Below, piece after piece: positions 15,037 to 26,604 of a stretch of DNA of 64,000 nt. Origin of the DNA: Brachyhypopomus gauderio (Eukaryota > Chordata > Actinopteri > Gymnotiformes > Hypopomidae). The stretch lies in the NCBI RefSeq assembly GCF_052324685.1, contig NC_135220.1, positions 1,563,980 to 1,627,979 on the forward strand. The letters are read 5' to 3'. Below the pieces are notes generated by a model, which worked only from the letters and a program-made list of their open reading frames with translations, was not told the origin of the DNA and did no database searches. The position numbers were made by a program, and so were the translations under genes. The stretch's first letter is position 1. Each line of letters starts with the position of its first letter.

Positions 15037-15426
15037 TCCTCCTCCTCCCCCACAGCTAGGCAGATCATCTGAGCTCCCTCGTCCCGTCATCCTGTCAGGT
15101 GTGTATGGGGGGGCCATGATGGGTCCCGGGTCTGCCTGAACACACTCCCACACACACCTCCTAGCACTACACCTCTTTGTCACCACATCTCTCGTTCAAC
15201 ATGCACGTTCCGTCTCAAAGAATGAATGCAGTTGGCCAGAGCTCAACACACAAACAGGAAAGATGTGGATTTCTATGGAGAACTGAAATCCACGTGTGAA
15301 CCAGCAGGGGGCAGCATTACCCATTGGATCTAACTGACCGATGCCTTATTCCTTACACATTTTATTATTACACTTATACACAAATTTTTTTTTTATAACA
15401 ATTAAGTTCACATTGAATGTGTATGT

Positions 15427-15427
<1 letters not shown>

Positions 15428-15498
<71 letters not shown>
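15428..15498. repeat. (GATA)n microsatellite
   Basis: About 17 perfect TAGA/GATA tetranucleotide units. Confidence 0.95.
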
Positions 15499-15499
15499 G

Positions 15500-17060
15500 A
15501 GACTTCTCCATGATCCTCCACAGATAAGCAGGTGAAATACTCTCAGGCATATTTAGCTCTCGTGTGACTTAGTAATCAGACTCAACTTTTGCCACTCTGT
15601 AGGGTTCTAGAAAACAAGAAGAGGGGCTAAAGACAAAAGAGCAGAAGAGAAGTCAAAAAAGAAATAAGGAAATAGGAAGGCCAGAAGACAGAGCCCCTCA
15701 CTCCACACTGCATGCAGACAGGAAGGCTGTTTACCGCTCCTGCCATTTAATCTCCAGATCTCCTCTAATCAGGATGAGCAGGAGTACCTCGACTGACCTC
15801 AAAGGTCATCTGGTCCAATCTGGAATCCGTCCTTGGTCATCGTGGGGCCCGTGAGTGGAGGACTCTGAGCTCAGGAAGGAACTCTTGTTCTTTCTGTGGG
15901 AGCAGACAGTCGACAGCAAGGCTACACAGCGTGAAAACACCTGGCAGGACACCGTGCTTGCACCAAAGGAAGTGAAGAACCTGGCCCTTTACCCACAAAC
16001 ACCATGGAGAGCCACAGGGAGCCATGTTTTGGGGTTTTCTGAGGTGAGTAGTGTCACTAAAACCTTTGAATCAGATTAGGAAAAAAAATGTAATGTAAAT
16101 GTAATTATTAGGGAAGACCCCAAATAAGTTTGATCAGTGTTTCTAAATCGATTTTAACAAAATGCATATTCAGTACAGTGGCACAGCTTTGGGTATTCAG
16201 TACACCCTGGCCTTCATAGACAAACTCAGTAGAGCAGTTTTGAGCAAAGCAGTCAGCCTAACGTTGGGTAGAGCAGCACTGGATGAAGAGCTCTAGACCT
16301 GGTGGAGAGAGAGAGAGAGAGAGAGAACGCCGCATGGCAGATCTGTTTTTTCAAGGACAGAGCGTTCTTTCCACACTGTCGTCAGCCTACAATTGTTACA
16401 ATGCACCACCAGCAATAGAGCAGCTGGGCCTTGAAGCAAAACAGCTATTTTGTCCCAAAAGTAGATGAATGCTGAAGGAGAAAAGAAGGTCTGACAACTC
16501 AGTGTAGCTTCTGCTGGCAGTTTAACTTAGACAAAATAAAGGACTCTGGTAACCACACAGCACTTTCATAGCTACACTGCTGTAGGAAATGAACGCCATT
16601 TGATGGCATTAGACATTAGCCAAATTTGAACTGTAAGCAATGCAATTACAGTTTTACATAAAGTAAACCCTGTATATTCACCATCGAAGGTAGTATAAGA
16701 ACTTCTTTAAGGCTTAGTTATATGTGATATAATTGAACTTACACCAAGCATTTTTTAAGCCCTGTCATAATTTTTTTATCAGAAATGTTTTACAATTCAA
16801 GATTATATTTGTCATGGCCCTTATTTAAATATTTTACATATTATTTTTATGTTTTACATATTTATAGGGTTATTCTCACACTGTTTTTTCCTTCCATCCA
16901 TTACATTTAAGACATTATCTTTCCTTACATTCTTATCTTTAGCTCTAAGAAAAACACCGGCAGGTGAGACACAGATTATTCCTAATCCTTCACTAAAAAG
17001 TAATCTCACTGAGCTGCCGTTCATGGGGTAATTTCAATGTTGCTGCATCTGATATGTCAT
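15500..17060. other. no gene seen
   Basis: The stretch contains a short (GA) run near 16303-16326 and nothing I can assign. A 74-codon plus-strand frame at 15855-16079 contains a GAG|GTGAGT donor-like site but shows no family resemblance. Confidence 0.5.
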
Positions 17061-17090
17061 GAAAAAAAAAAAAAAAAAAAACAAAAACAA

Positions 17091-17178
<88 letters not shown>
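17061..17178. repeat. poly(A) plus (AT)40 microsatellite
   Basis: An A-rich tract with CAAAAAC interruptions runs directly into about 80 bp of AT dinucleotide. Confidence 0.95.
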
Positions 17179-17180
<2 letters not shown>

Positions 17181-17358
17181 TGCTCAAAAAAATTAAGGGA
17201 ACACAAAAATAACAATTAATAAAAATCTTGGAAATCAGTTGAAAATCTGTTGTCTGTTCCATTTGCACAAGAGCAGTTGAAATTGATTCACAATCAGTGT
17301 TGCAGTGTTGCTTCCTATCTGAACAAGAAGTGTGGATGACTTGATATTTTTTTGAGCA

Positions 17359-17360
<2 letters not shown>
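17179..17360. mobile_element. 182-bp MITE inside an AT microsatellite
   Basis: The element starts ACTGCTCAAAAAAATTAAGG and ends TATTTTTTTGAGCAGT, an inverted repeat of about 16 bp. AT or GT/AT dinucleotide repeat lies directly on both sides. It therefore either landed within a TA-rich microsatellite or its TA flank seeded one. This type of short element is widespread in fish genomes; I do not assert a superfamily. Confidence 0.75.

Positions 17361-17421
<61 letters not shown>
17361..17421. repeat. (AT)n(GT)n microsatellite
   Basis: Continuation of the dinucleotide repeat on the right side of the MITE. Confidence 0.9.
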
Positions 17422-17422
<1 letters not shown>

Positions 17423-17827
17423 ATCTCACAAATATTTCTGGCCCTCTTGATGTAGTTCATGGTCCTCTGCAGGTTCTCTGATTATGAGCCCATATCAGCT
17501 ACACTGTAGCGCAGGGAACAATGTAGCTTCAGCAGGTCACCTCCTTCTGCTCACGCCTACGCTCACCTCCAACCCCACTCACACTCAACAGTGACCCTCT
17601 TCGTTCTCATTTTGGTCCAGGTCTAATGCTTCCAGACCTTAGGTGCACCATGGTGTCTGCAGAACTGACGACACCGAAAGACTCCAGAGAGGTTCATACT
17701 CACGGTTGAGATGTTCCCTGGTGATCTGGTAGGAATGGATTGAAAACGATTGATTCACGTCATTTCTGGGGCTCGGGCCAGCAGCCACACGGCAACTCCA
17801 GGCTCGTGTGTGAGGCCTGTGTGTGAG

Positions 17828-20483
17828 ATGACTAAGGTTAGGGTCACCATGCAGGAGGACCCAAATCTGGACTCTGGCCCAGACAAGGATGTCTCAGACC
17901 TGTCTCTTCCTGGGTACAAGTCCGACTCCTGGAGTGTGCTCTCGGATGACTCTTTCCTCCCCGACTATGAGTGGACGAAAGGTGCAAAGGTGGGGACAGC
18001 CAGCACGGTCTACGAGGCCTGTGCCGGAAACGATGCCTCGTCTCTGCAGACTGTGCTGGGGAGGGGTGTCACCGCAGACGAGGTCATGGAACTGGACATC
18101 AACGGCAGGGTAAGGCTCTGTTTGCCTTTATTAATGTTACTATGATAAGTCTGACAGAGCTCCGACCAATACAGACCAGTATGACCAGTTGCCCTGACAG
18201 TGGCTTTTATAGTGAGGACATCGTCCCTTCTCTTTGACAGAATGGTCTGATGCTAGCAGTTTCCCATGGATTCATAGACATTGTGTATGGCCTGGATCAG
18301 TGTCCTTTTTTGGACATAAACCATCAAGACAAAGACGGCAACACGGCACTCATGATCGCAGCCCAGGCTGGTGAGCACATCTCATCTTTCTACCCTTTTA
18401 AAAAATAAAATGACTACTACTCAATAGTCCTGCTGTGCTTTCTCACCGCAGGTTTCGTGATTATTCTAAACTACATCCTGAACTACTTCTCTGGCGTGAA
18501 CATTGAGGTCAGAGACAACCGGGGCTTCACAGCGCTCATTAAGGCAGCCATACAGGGTAACGATGATTGCGTGGCCTCACTGCTCATGGCCGGTAAGAAG
18601 CTTTTATTAATGCATGGTCAATTTATTCTATTTACATATTAAAATGTGTCCATCCCCCTCACATAATATGTTAAAAGGCTTTTGATGTGTTCAGTGCAAG
18701 TTGATTTCTCAGTTAAATGGACAGCTGTTGCCTCTTTAGGATTCATACGTTACTGAGAAAGTTTACTGATACAGAAAATAATACTAAACCTGTATAACTA
18801 TATACATCCCACCATATATTTTTTAAAATAATTACAATCACACATGCAAATACCATAGAATTAGAAACTACCTGAAAATGCTCATGATGTAAAATAACTT
18901 TTGTTATTGTTTGTTTATGTGTTCTATAAACTATAACAAACTAAATACAAGCACACTTTAAAATGATGACACAAAACACTGGTCAGATCTGACAGCGTTT
19001 TCTTCTCTGATCCCTCTGTTAATCTAAAGGTGTTATCAGGGAATACTGGATTAGTAGTATTTAGATTTATCTGGATTTGTCTGAAGTCCCTCTGGATACT
19101 GGCCAGTTGTACTTATTGGTACTGCAGTTAAGGCAGCAAAGGACACTGTAGCTACAATAATCTATTTCTGGCCATCTTAATTCAAGCCACACAAGGAGCA
19201 GAACATTCTTACCTCTGTTTTTTAATCTGGAAAAAAAGTCTTTTAAAAGAAAACAGATGCAGATTCTATTGGTAGTAACATAATCTAACAACCTTACTGA
19301 AGCAAACTTCAAGATGAAGTCCACCGGCAATTCAATAATAAGTAAGTTGACTTCACTTAAAAGCCTTTACATTATCCAGAGATCCTTTCAAACTCAAACG
19401 CGTGTCTTTAACACTGAAGGCATTGAAATGTAATCCTTAATCATAAACGTTATAGGCTTGATCTTACAGCTTAGGTTTAAAGCACAGATTCCTACAGCAT
19501 GTATGAACCTGGCTCCTTAAGTGGCCACTTGGTGGAGCAAAAGCGTTATATTGGGGGAGCAAAAACGTGTTTTCTACATACTGTACGACACCTACGAGAA
19601 CCGAAGTAGTGCTTCTTACTTCTAGTCCTGAGTACTGCATTTTTGTCACCTTCTAACAGTGAATCAACTCATCTATGAAGTGTTCTGCAACTTTATCCCA
19701 GGTGCAGACATAACCGCGGGGGACTCTGCACAGGGAAAGGATGTGAAGGAATGGGCACTGAAGACAGGACACTTTGAGACGTTCTGCAGGCTCAGACAGC
19801 TGACCAGCCGGCCCTGTGCGGAGCAGTTCTGTGAACGCTACATCCCAGAGTGGCCCGAACTGAAGGCCCTGGTGTCCAAGGGCAGAGGCACAAAGAGCAC
19901 CGGACAGAGGCTTGCCCATCTCCTGAAGGTCACCTTCACCTTGAGCTTCCCACGAGACCCTCGGGACAACGGAGTCCTTGACCACATGGTGCGTATCACC
20001 ACAAGCGTACACTGCCCCCTGGTGGCAACGGGCTGCCGGCCACTCTGCCCCACCAGCCCACCGCAGATCAGCAAAGGCCGTCAGGGTGCGCCTGAGCCAG
20101 TGGGAAAGAACATCCCCATGGCCTCAGAGATGTCCTCCGTGGCATCAGGGACCGTGATGTCATTGGCCGGCTGCTGCTATGACACAGCTCTGAGAGGCAG
20201 CGTGCTGGCCACTGCCTCCAAGATCGTGGCACACAGCGTGGCACGCCGCAACAGCGTCTTCCCCGCTGACTGCGTCCCCCGCATCAGAGTGACCAGAGCT
20301 CCAGGACGCATGCCCAAGAAGGAGGTCAAGACCACGGTGTGCAAAGGTTACCTGCAGCCTCCGGTCTGGAAATACAAGGAGAAGAAACTGTTGGAGAAGA
20401 AACAGCTGGAGAAGGAGAAGCTTGCTACAAAGGCCAAAGATGGCAAAAAGAAGGTGAAGAATGAAAGCACAGCAAACACATAA
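17828..20483 (+). CDS. ankrd33: ankyrin-repeat protein, Ankrd33 family
   Basis: Four exons: 17828-18109, 18241-18370, 18452-18592 and 19702-20483, 444 residues. ATG 17828 is preferred, with in-frame alternatives at 17750 and 17849. After an acidic N-terminus (SDSWSVLSDDSFLPDYEW), about four ankyrin repeats span roughly residues 95-218, with GNTALMIAAQAG and RGFTALIKAAIQGN as clear repeat cores. A conserved middle region follows, then a lysine/glutamate-rich tail (about the last 45 residues) that looks helical and nuclear. Length and architecture match vertebrate ANKRD33 (about 450 residues), a photoreceptor-enriched repressor of CRX targets in mammals. The position immediately 5' of the ACVRL1-like gene on the same strand is the same as in human, which supports orthology. 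Fish have more than one paralogue, so the letter suffix is left out. Confidence 0.88.
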
Positions 20484-21058
20484 GAGGCAGGAACGCATTC
20501 ACTAGCATTTCCAAAAACAGTCCGACCATAACAATACAGGTACAGACATCAGGTTTATCAAAAGAAACTTGAGATTTGTTCTTGTTTACTCTGGATTAGG
20601 ATTATAAATTTGTCACAAATGTGTATGAAGGTAATCTCATAATGATCTGAGCAAAGAGAGCCAATCTTTTATTACAAAGAGTAGTAACATGGACCTGTTT
20701 TTTTTCATTTATTCACATTGTGCTTAAAATACATACAGTTGCAATAATAGGTACTGTCTTTTATATTAAAAAGTTGACATTCTGTCAGAAGTGGTGGCAA
20801 TTTTACATCAGTGTTTCCTTAGTTTTCTCATTTATTCTTTAGTTTTTGCTTTCACTGATTTCTCAGGAAACTTCTGGAAACATTTACAAAAAAAAAATGT
20901 CCTTTTCGAACTGGTTGTTTGCCCAGACAAAATGAAGACATGGCATTAAAACCTCTAAAGCTTTTAACATGTCAATCTTAATTTAGCTTTCTAAGAATTA
21001 TTTGCCCCTGATTCTGTCGTCTTGATTCTGTTGTGACACTGACTTTTTAGTTCAGACT

Positions 21059-21064
21059 AATAAA
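21059..21064 (+). terminator. polyadenylation signal of ankrd33
   Basis: AATAAA lies 576 bp after the stop codon, the first canonical hexamer in a plausible 3' UTR. Confidence 0.5.
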
Positions 21065-22371
21065 CATACTGTTTAAAAAGCATTGTTCATTTGTAAGGAA
21101 ATCTTTATTAAAATGTATTTAAATGTTTTTTTAATAACTCACAAGTGTATTTTATTACAGAGTGTGCTAAAAGAAAATCAACACAATCACAATGTTTGTG
21201 AGTTATCCTACCAAACTCACCGAACTTGTTAACACAATACTTTCCAATCTACATCTTTATATACCGAAAATATATTATTTTTCCATGAGTTTTTAGTTAC
21301 AACCCATACGTTTTATTTATAGAATAAGTGTCTAATGACTTCTACAATAGAAATCAGCAGATGTACGTGTGCAGTGATTTATAAAAAAGCAAGCATGTAG
21401 GAGAATCTTATCCTCATGAGGAAGGCAGCTTGTGTTGGACAGAAGGAGAATGAGATCATGTGTGATGTTGTAAGACCTCAGATGAAAAAATAAAAGATAT
21501 CGGCACCATCGTGGGAACTGCAAGAAAGTAATAATAAAATAAATACTGATCAAAATAGTCATTTTTCCTCTCCTCACCCCAGTGATCTGAGCAGTTCCAG
21601 CTGGGTCTGCAGCCTGAGAAAGAGTTTCCACTGGGAACATCAAACTTGCTTCCAAATGTTTCTTTGCCCATTTTGGATAAGGGCAGTGTGCACCATTCAT
21701 AATTACTTTTCCTGATAAGGTGAAATCTTCATGTGAAATTTTGCTTTTCCAACTTCTCCAGATAGACCTCGTCGCTTTTCCTTATTTCTTATAGTAGCTA
21801 TAGTATGTGAGCGTAATGTAATGTATGTCGCCAACGGCTCAGACTGGCCTGTCTGGACCCTCAACTGCTAACAGGCTCCTGACTTAAGCGAGACGTTTTG
21901 GAAGCTGAATGTCAAACTTGTCTCCTAAACACACCCTGTCGCCTTGCTTTTCGTCAGCTTAGATGTTTGTCTAAGATGTTTGTGCTAATAGAATGATTAG
22001 CAATGATGAAAATAAGTCGCTCTGGATAAGAGCGTCTGCTAAATGCCATAGATGTAAATGTAAATGAAAGGTTTTTTGAATGCTTTGGGTCCAGATAAAC
22101 GGCTCAGAGAAATGATTCGTGAATGATGCTAGGTTATTGCCCTCAGTGACTACTTACATCTTTAAGCACTATAAACGATCCAAGTTATGAAGGCACAGGC
22201 CCTAAAGGCAGTGAAAGTCTTCAAGAGAGACACAAGGAACCGAGTTCTGCTCTCTATTCATAGACGACGCGCCATGAAGAAAAAAATGGTGAAGGTTCGT
22301 CAGCGACAGGAAAACAGCAATGAAGCGCATTCCAGCCGAACCAGGGTTAGACAATGAGGGGTGGGACGGAG
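21065..22371. other. intergenic, no gene seen
   Basis: AT-rich until about 21.7 kb, then a SINE/LINE tail (22009-22071) and rising CpG content toward the receptor promoter. Confidence 0.5.
22009..22071 (+). mobile_element. 3' tail of a fish SINE/L2-type LINE
   Basis: The block AAGTCGCTCTGGATAAGAGC, then GTCTGCTAAATGCC and a short ATGTAAATGTAAATG microsatellite, is the well-known shared 3' end of V-SINE-type elements and L2-clade LINEs in teleosts. Only the tail is recognisable. Confidence 0.8.
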
Positions 22372-22925
22372 CTGTATATTTAAAATCTGTAATCTAACTC
22401 TCAAATCAGGAACACTGCAAAGTTTGCTTTGTACTTATCGAGATGAAGTCTGAGGAAGGAGTCGATGGAAGAATGTTTATTGCGAAACGGAAGACGTCGA
22501 GCCCAGTTCCGAACCCCAGCTTCGAGTTCTGGCTTTATCACTTCAAGATTTAACTGGAGATATTGAGCCTCGTCGGCGCTTCTTCGACAGACGTTTTTTA
22601 AATGCGTTAGTTTTTCGCCTAAAGTAAAGATGCGGGTAATCTCGGAGACAAAATCACAAGCGCAATGAATTCGTTTTAATGAATGATTCTTTAAAACTGT
22701 ATTCTATAAAAAGTTAGTCACGCAAATGATCTGGCCAACGGCTTTTGCACATCTGGACTCGAATAGCCCGTACTGTAGCCTACTGTACTTTCACATTGAA
22801 GGAATCACAAGGACTTAGTTTTGCGTTCATGAATCTTACATTATGTAGCCCGAGAGAACTATTACACGACAGATGAACATTTATTGATCGAAAGAAGAGT
22901 GACGGACAGAGACGGAGGGAAACAG
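22372..22925 (+). promoter_or_regulatory. probable promoter and non-coding first exon of the ALK1-like receptor gene
   Basis: A TATA-like TGTATATTTAAAAT at about 22372-22385 is followed by about 540 bp with raised CpG content. It ends at a strong donor, GGGAAACAG|GTAAGT (donor at 22926). The next exon with matching signals starts at 29713 (TTCTCACAG|ACATGGGAG) and carries the start codon. A non-coding first exon also occurs in mammalian ACVRL1. RNA support would be needed to confirm the link. Confidence 0.5.
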
Positions 22926-23386
22926 GTAAGTCACGATATCTTCAGCATGCAAAAGCGACGATGAAATTGGTGTCGTTTTATACGGAGCTTAAGTCCGTTC
23001 ATAAACGTCTTTCAATGTCATTCCCCGAATGTTGCGTGTCAGTTTTGATGGATCATTCAGCTTTAAATAATGCGTTTTGTACCCGACGATCTACTTTGAT
23101 CTTTTCTGGAAATGGGAGCTATAACCGTCAAACGAGGGGCTAATTTTAGTATAAACAGGAGACCATATTTACATTTACATTTGTTTTGGGATGTCGGGTT
23201 TGTTCTACAGGTGGTATCAGTGGTATTTTTTTTTACCATTGTTCTCCACGAACACAAATGTTACTGAGTAGTAGTTCTACTGGAATATTTCAAGAGATGC
23301 TGATTCGTATACTCATTACAGATGCAAACCCTGCATTGCTCTTCCCAAATAAATGCTTCCAAGAGAGATTATATATATATATATAA

Positions 23387-23542
23387 AATTCCAGGTGCCG
23401 CGATTAAAAGTCCTCACCAGGATTTTGCTCAAGCTTGCTAGATTTTCTAATTAGCAATCCAGGAAAAATTAGTGGAATCAACACAATCCAGGAAGCCTGA
23501 GCAAAATCCTGGTGAGGACTTTTAATCGCGGCACCTGGAATT
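23387..23542. mobile_element. fold-back element with 45-bp perfect arms
   Basis: The left arm 23387-23431 (AATTCCAGGTGCCGCGATTA onward) is exactly repeated in inverse at 23498-23542. The inner 66 bp are imperfectly self-complementary, so the whole unit can form one long hairpin. TA-rich repeats lie on both sides. No coding capacity. Confidence 0.8.
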
Positions 23543-23549
23543 GACAGCA

Positions 23550-23550
<1 letters not shown>

Positions 23551-23647
<97 letters not shown>

Positions 23648-23657
23648 CATACATACA

Positions 23658-23750
<93 letters not shown>

Positions 23751-23794
23751 GTATATATATATGTATATATACATACATACATACACACACACAG
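23551..23794. repeat. compound (TA)n(CATA)n(CA)n microsatellite
   Basis: About 240 bp: a TA block, about 12 CATA units, a second TA block with periodic TATG variants, then CATA and CA. The long Tyr/Ile frames over it are not genes. Confidence 0.95.
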
Positions 23795-24916
23795 GTTGGC
23801 GGAGAGGGAGTATCCTTTATTGCAAAGATTAATACATGCAACACTAGATGGAAATTAACTGAACTTAGCTGGATTATTATCTGAAAAACACACAACGATA
23901 ATGGTAACACATGCCCAACACAGGAATTAACTGCATGCATTAATAAGACACAACTAAACCAGACACACATATCGTGAATCCTCCCTGTGCATTCCACGCT
24001 TTCTTCTCAGTGGCAGACACCACATTATCACCTCGAGGGTCAGCCGAACCGCTAACCCTCACAACACCAGAACTGGCAGGTTGTGTCGTGGTCAGCGTGA
24101 CTGACCGTCTGTCTGTACTCTGCCACCGACGACTCCACTTGTCTACCATTAAAGCACATTTTTCTTCACGAGGTCAAGCACGGTACTGACCGCAGCGACA
24201 AAACCCAAGCCGAGCACGTCTGCGTCTCCTACGGACACGAACCCGAATTCGCATCGTTCGCCCTTCCCCCGACGGCCCCTCCTGCTGACCCTGCTGCTGG
24301 TGACAGACTTCAGATGGACCGTTGTCACTCCTCAGCGGTCTGGTGTGATATTCGCAGAGTGAGGGAGTACACCGTGTTCGGGGCATCATTCCACCTCCGC
24401 TCGACACATCATCTAGTGATGGAGCTCTTCTACACAGCGCTGCAGTGATCGCCATCGGCACCTTGGTGCTGGACATGGTTTCCTCCCTCTCTGCCATCGT
24501 GAGGGTTGTTTGGAGGCTGGCGGGAGCGGCAAGGAGCACGCGCACCTCCTCAGCTCCTCTGATAGAAGTGCACTCATTAGGTAGACTAGTGTCTTCAGCT
24601 CCTGTGCAGCCTTCCCCAGTGTTGGGAGTGCCTGCAGGAGAAGCATGGGGCAGCGTGGGGCAGCGTGGAGCAGCGTGGGGCAGCGTGGAGAAGCCAGCGC
24701 ACTCATGCACTCTACATGCAGCTTCCACATCTCCAGACAGCAGATGTAGAGCAGATGAGCGTTGTCTCTGCAATAGCTGTCATCTCCCTTTTGGCATCTC
24801 CCTTTCCTGAGGAGCAATCCTGGTTCCAGTGCTGGGATTTCCAGTTCCTGGTTCCACTGTGATGTCCTCCTTAACTTCCCCAGCCAGCCATCTCAACGTC
24901 AGCTGCCTGCCTGCCT

Positions 24917-26004
24917 GGGGACAAGTATAGTACTGAGTACTCCTATCCTCTGTGGACAAGTATAGTACTGAGTACCCCTATCCTCTGTGGACAAGTATAG
25001 TACTGAGTACCCCTATCCTCTGTGGACAAGTATAGTACTGAGTACCCCTGTCCTCTAGGGACAAGTATAGTACTGAGTACCCCTATCCTCTGGGGACAAT
25101 TATAGTACTGAGTACCCCTGTCCTCTGTGGACAAGTATAGTACTGAGTACCCCTATCCTCTGGGGACAAGTATAGTACTGAGTACTCCTGTCCTCTGGGG
25201 ACAAGTATAGTACTGAGTACCCCTGTCCTCTAGGGACAAGTATAGTACTGAGTACCCCTATCCTCTGTGGACAAGTATAGTACTGAGTACCCCTATCCTC
25301 TGTGGACAAGTATAGTACTGAGTACCCCTATCCTCTGGGGACAAGTATAGTACTGAGTACTCCTGTCCTCTGGGGACAAGTATAGTACTGAGTACCCCTG
25401 TCCTCTAGGGACAAGTATAGTACTGAGTACCCCTATCCTCTGGGGACAAGTGTAGTACTGAGTACCCCTATCCTCTGGGGACAAGTATAGTACTGAGTAC
25501 CCCTATCCTCTGGGGACAAGTATAGTACTGAGTACTCCTGTCCTCTGGGGACAAGTATAGTACTGAGTACCCCTGTCCTCTAGGGACAAGTATAGTACTG
25601 AGTACCCCTATCCTCTGGGGACAATTATAGTACTGAGTACCCCTGTCCTCTAGGGACAAGTATAGTACTGAGTACCCCTATCCTCTGGGGACAATTATAG
25701 TACTGAGTACCCCTGTCCTCTGGGGACAAGTATAGTACTGAGTACCCCTATCCTCTGGGGACAAGTATAGTACTGAGTACTCCTATCCTCTAGGGACAAG
25801 TATAGTACTGAGTACCCCTGTCCTCTAGGGACAAGTATAGTACTGAGTACCCCTATCCTCTAGGGACAAATATAGTACTGAGTACCCCTATCCTCTAGGG
25901 ACAAGTATAGTACTGAGTACCCCTATCCTCTAGGGACAAATATAGTACTGAGTACCCCTATCCTCTGGGGACAAATATAGTACTGAGTACCCCTATCTTC
26001 TGGG
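24917..26004. repeat. 35-bp x 31 minisatellite with 5-unit higher-order period
   Basis: About 31 head-to-tail copies of a 35-bp unit built on ACAAGTATAGTACTGAGTAC followed by CCCTATCCTCTGTGG with few variants. Unit variants (TCC/CCC, TAT/TGT, GTGG/GGGG/AGGG, AAG/AAT/AAA) recur every five units in the middle of the array, giving a 175-bp higher-order repeat. There are no spacers. The 35-bp unit is not a multiple of three, so translated frames repeat every 105 bp; these are not proteins. It lies in the putative first intron of the ALK1-like gene. Confidence 0.97.
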
Positions 26005-26239
26005 CAGCATCTTCTTCGTTGAGCACTTTTGAATTTTTGATGTGCCACTTGATTGCTTCAAGCATGATCCAAGCTCCATCCCTCTTCTGATAGCAGTGTG
26101 GCACTGAGGGTAAGGACGAGACAGAAGATATTTAAGCACACAAACAGCTCCTTCACTGCAAAGACTTGCACATGCAAATAAGCAGAAACTGGGACAAAAC
26201 GAAATGAAAAATGGGGAAAGACTGTGAACTCCCCCATTG

Positions 26240-26275
26240 GCTCTGCATAAGAGCATCTGCTAAATGTAAATTAGC
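26240..26275 (+). mobile_element. fragment of SINE/L2 3' tail
   Basis: GCTCTGCATAAGAGCATCTG followed by CTAAATGTAAATT is a diverged copy of the tail seen at 22009-22071. Confidence 0.6.
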
Positions 26276-26446
26276 TGAAAAGAGCACAAGGACAGCAGTA
26301 GAAGATGCTCAATACAGTAATTAAGACAAATAAACTAAATAAACCAGACCCACAAATCAACAGGGTACAACAATGATTAAAGATTTTAAACATTACATTT
26401 AAACTGAATAACAGGATGTGGGGAGATGCAAGGCATCCTGGGAATT

Positions 26447-26454
26447 TCTCTCTT

Positions 26455-26498
<44 letters not shown>

Positions 26499-26542
26499 CT
26501 TTCTCTCTCTCCTCTCTCTCTCTCTCTCTCCCCTCTCTCTCG

Positions 26543-26602
<60 letters not shown>
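26447..26602. repeat. (CT)n microsatellite with interruptions
   Basis: About 155 bp of CT dinucleotide with CCT and TTT breaks. Ser/Leu- and Arg/Glu-repeat frames on both strands arise from it. Confidence 0.95.
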
Positions 26603-26603
<1 letters not shown>

Positions 26604-26604
26604 C

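Noticed and set aside
15855-16079. 74-codon plus frame with a GAG|GTGAGT donor-like site
   Set aside because: Only one signal, no recognisable protein and no partner exon; too weak to list as a gene.
23404-23997. 197-codon Tyr/Ile-rich frame and similar ones at 5-5.3 kb and 17 kb
   Set aside because: Pure translation of TA/CATA/GT microsatellites.
24943-25659. Repeated open frames (STEDRGTQYY type) across the minisatellite
   Set aside because: They arise from a 35-bp period rotating through three frames; no start context, splice logic or family.
24917-26004. CRISPR-like appearance of regularly spaced 35-bp repeats
   Set aside because: Units abut with no unique spacers, the context is a vertebrate intron, and variants follow minisatellite logic.
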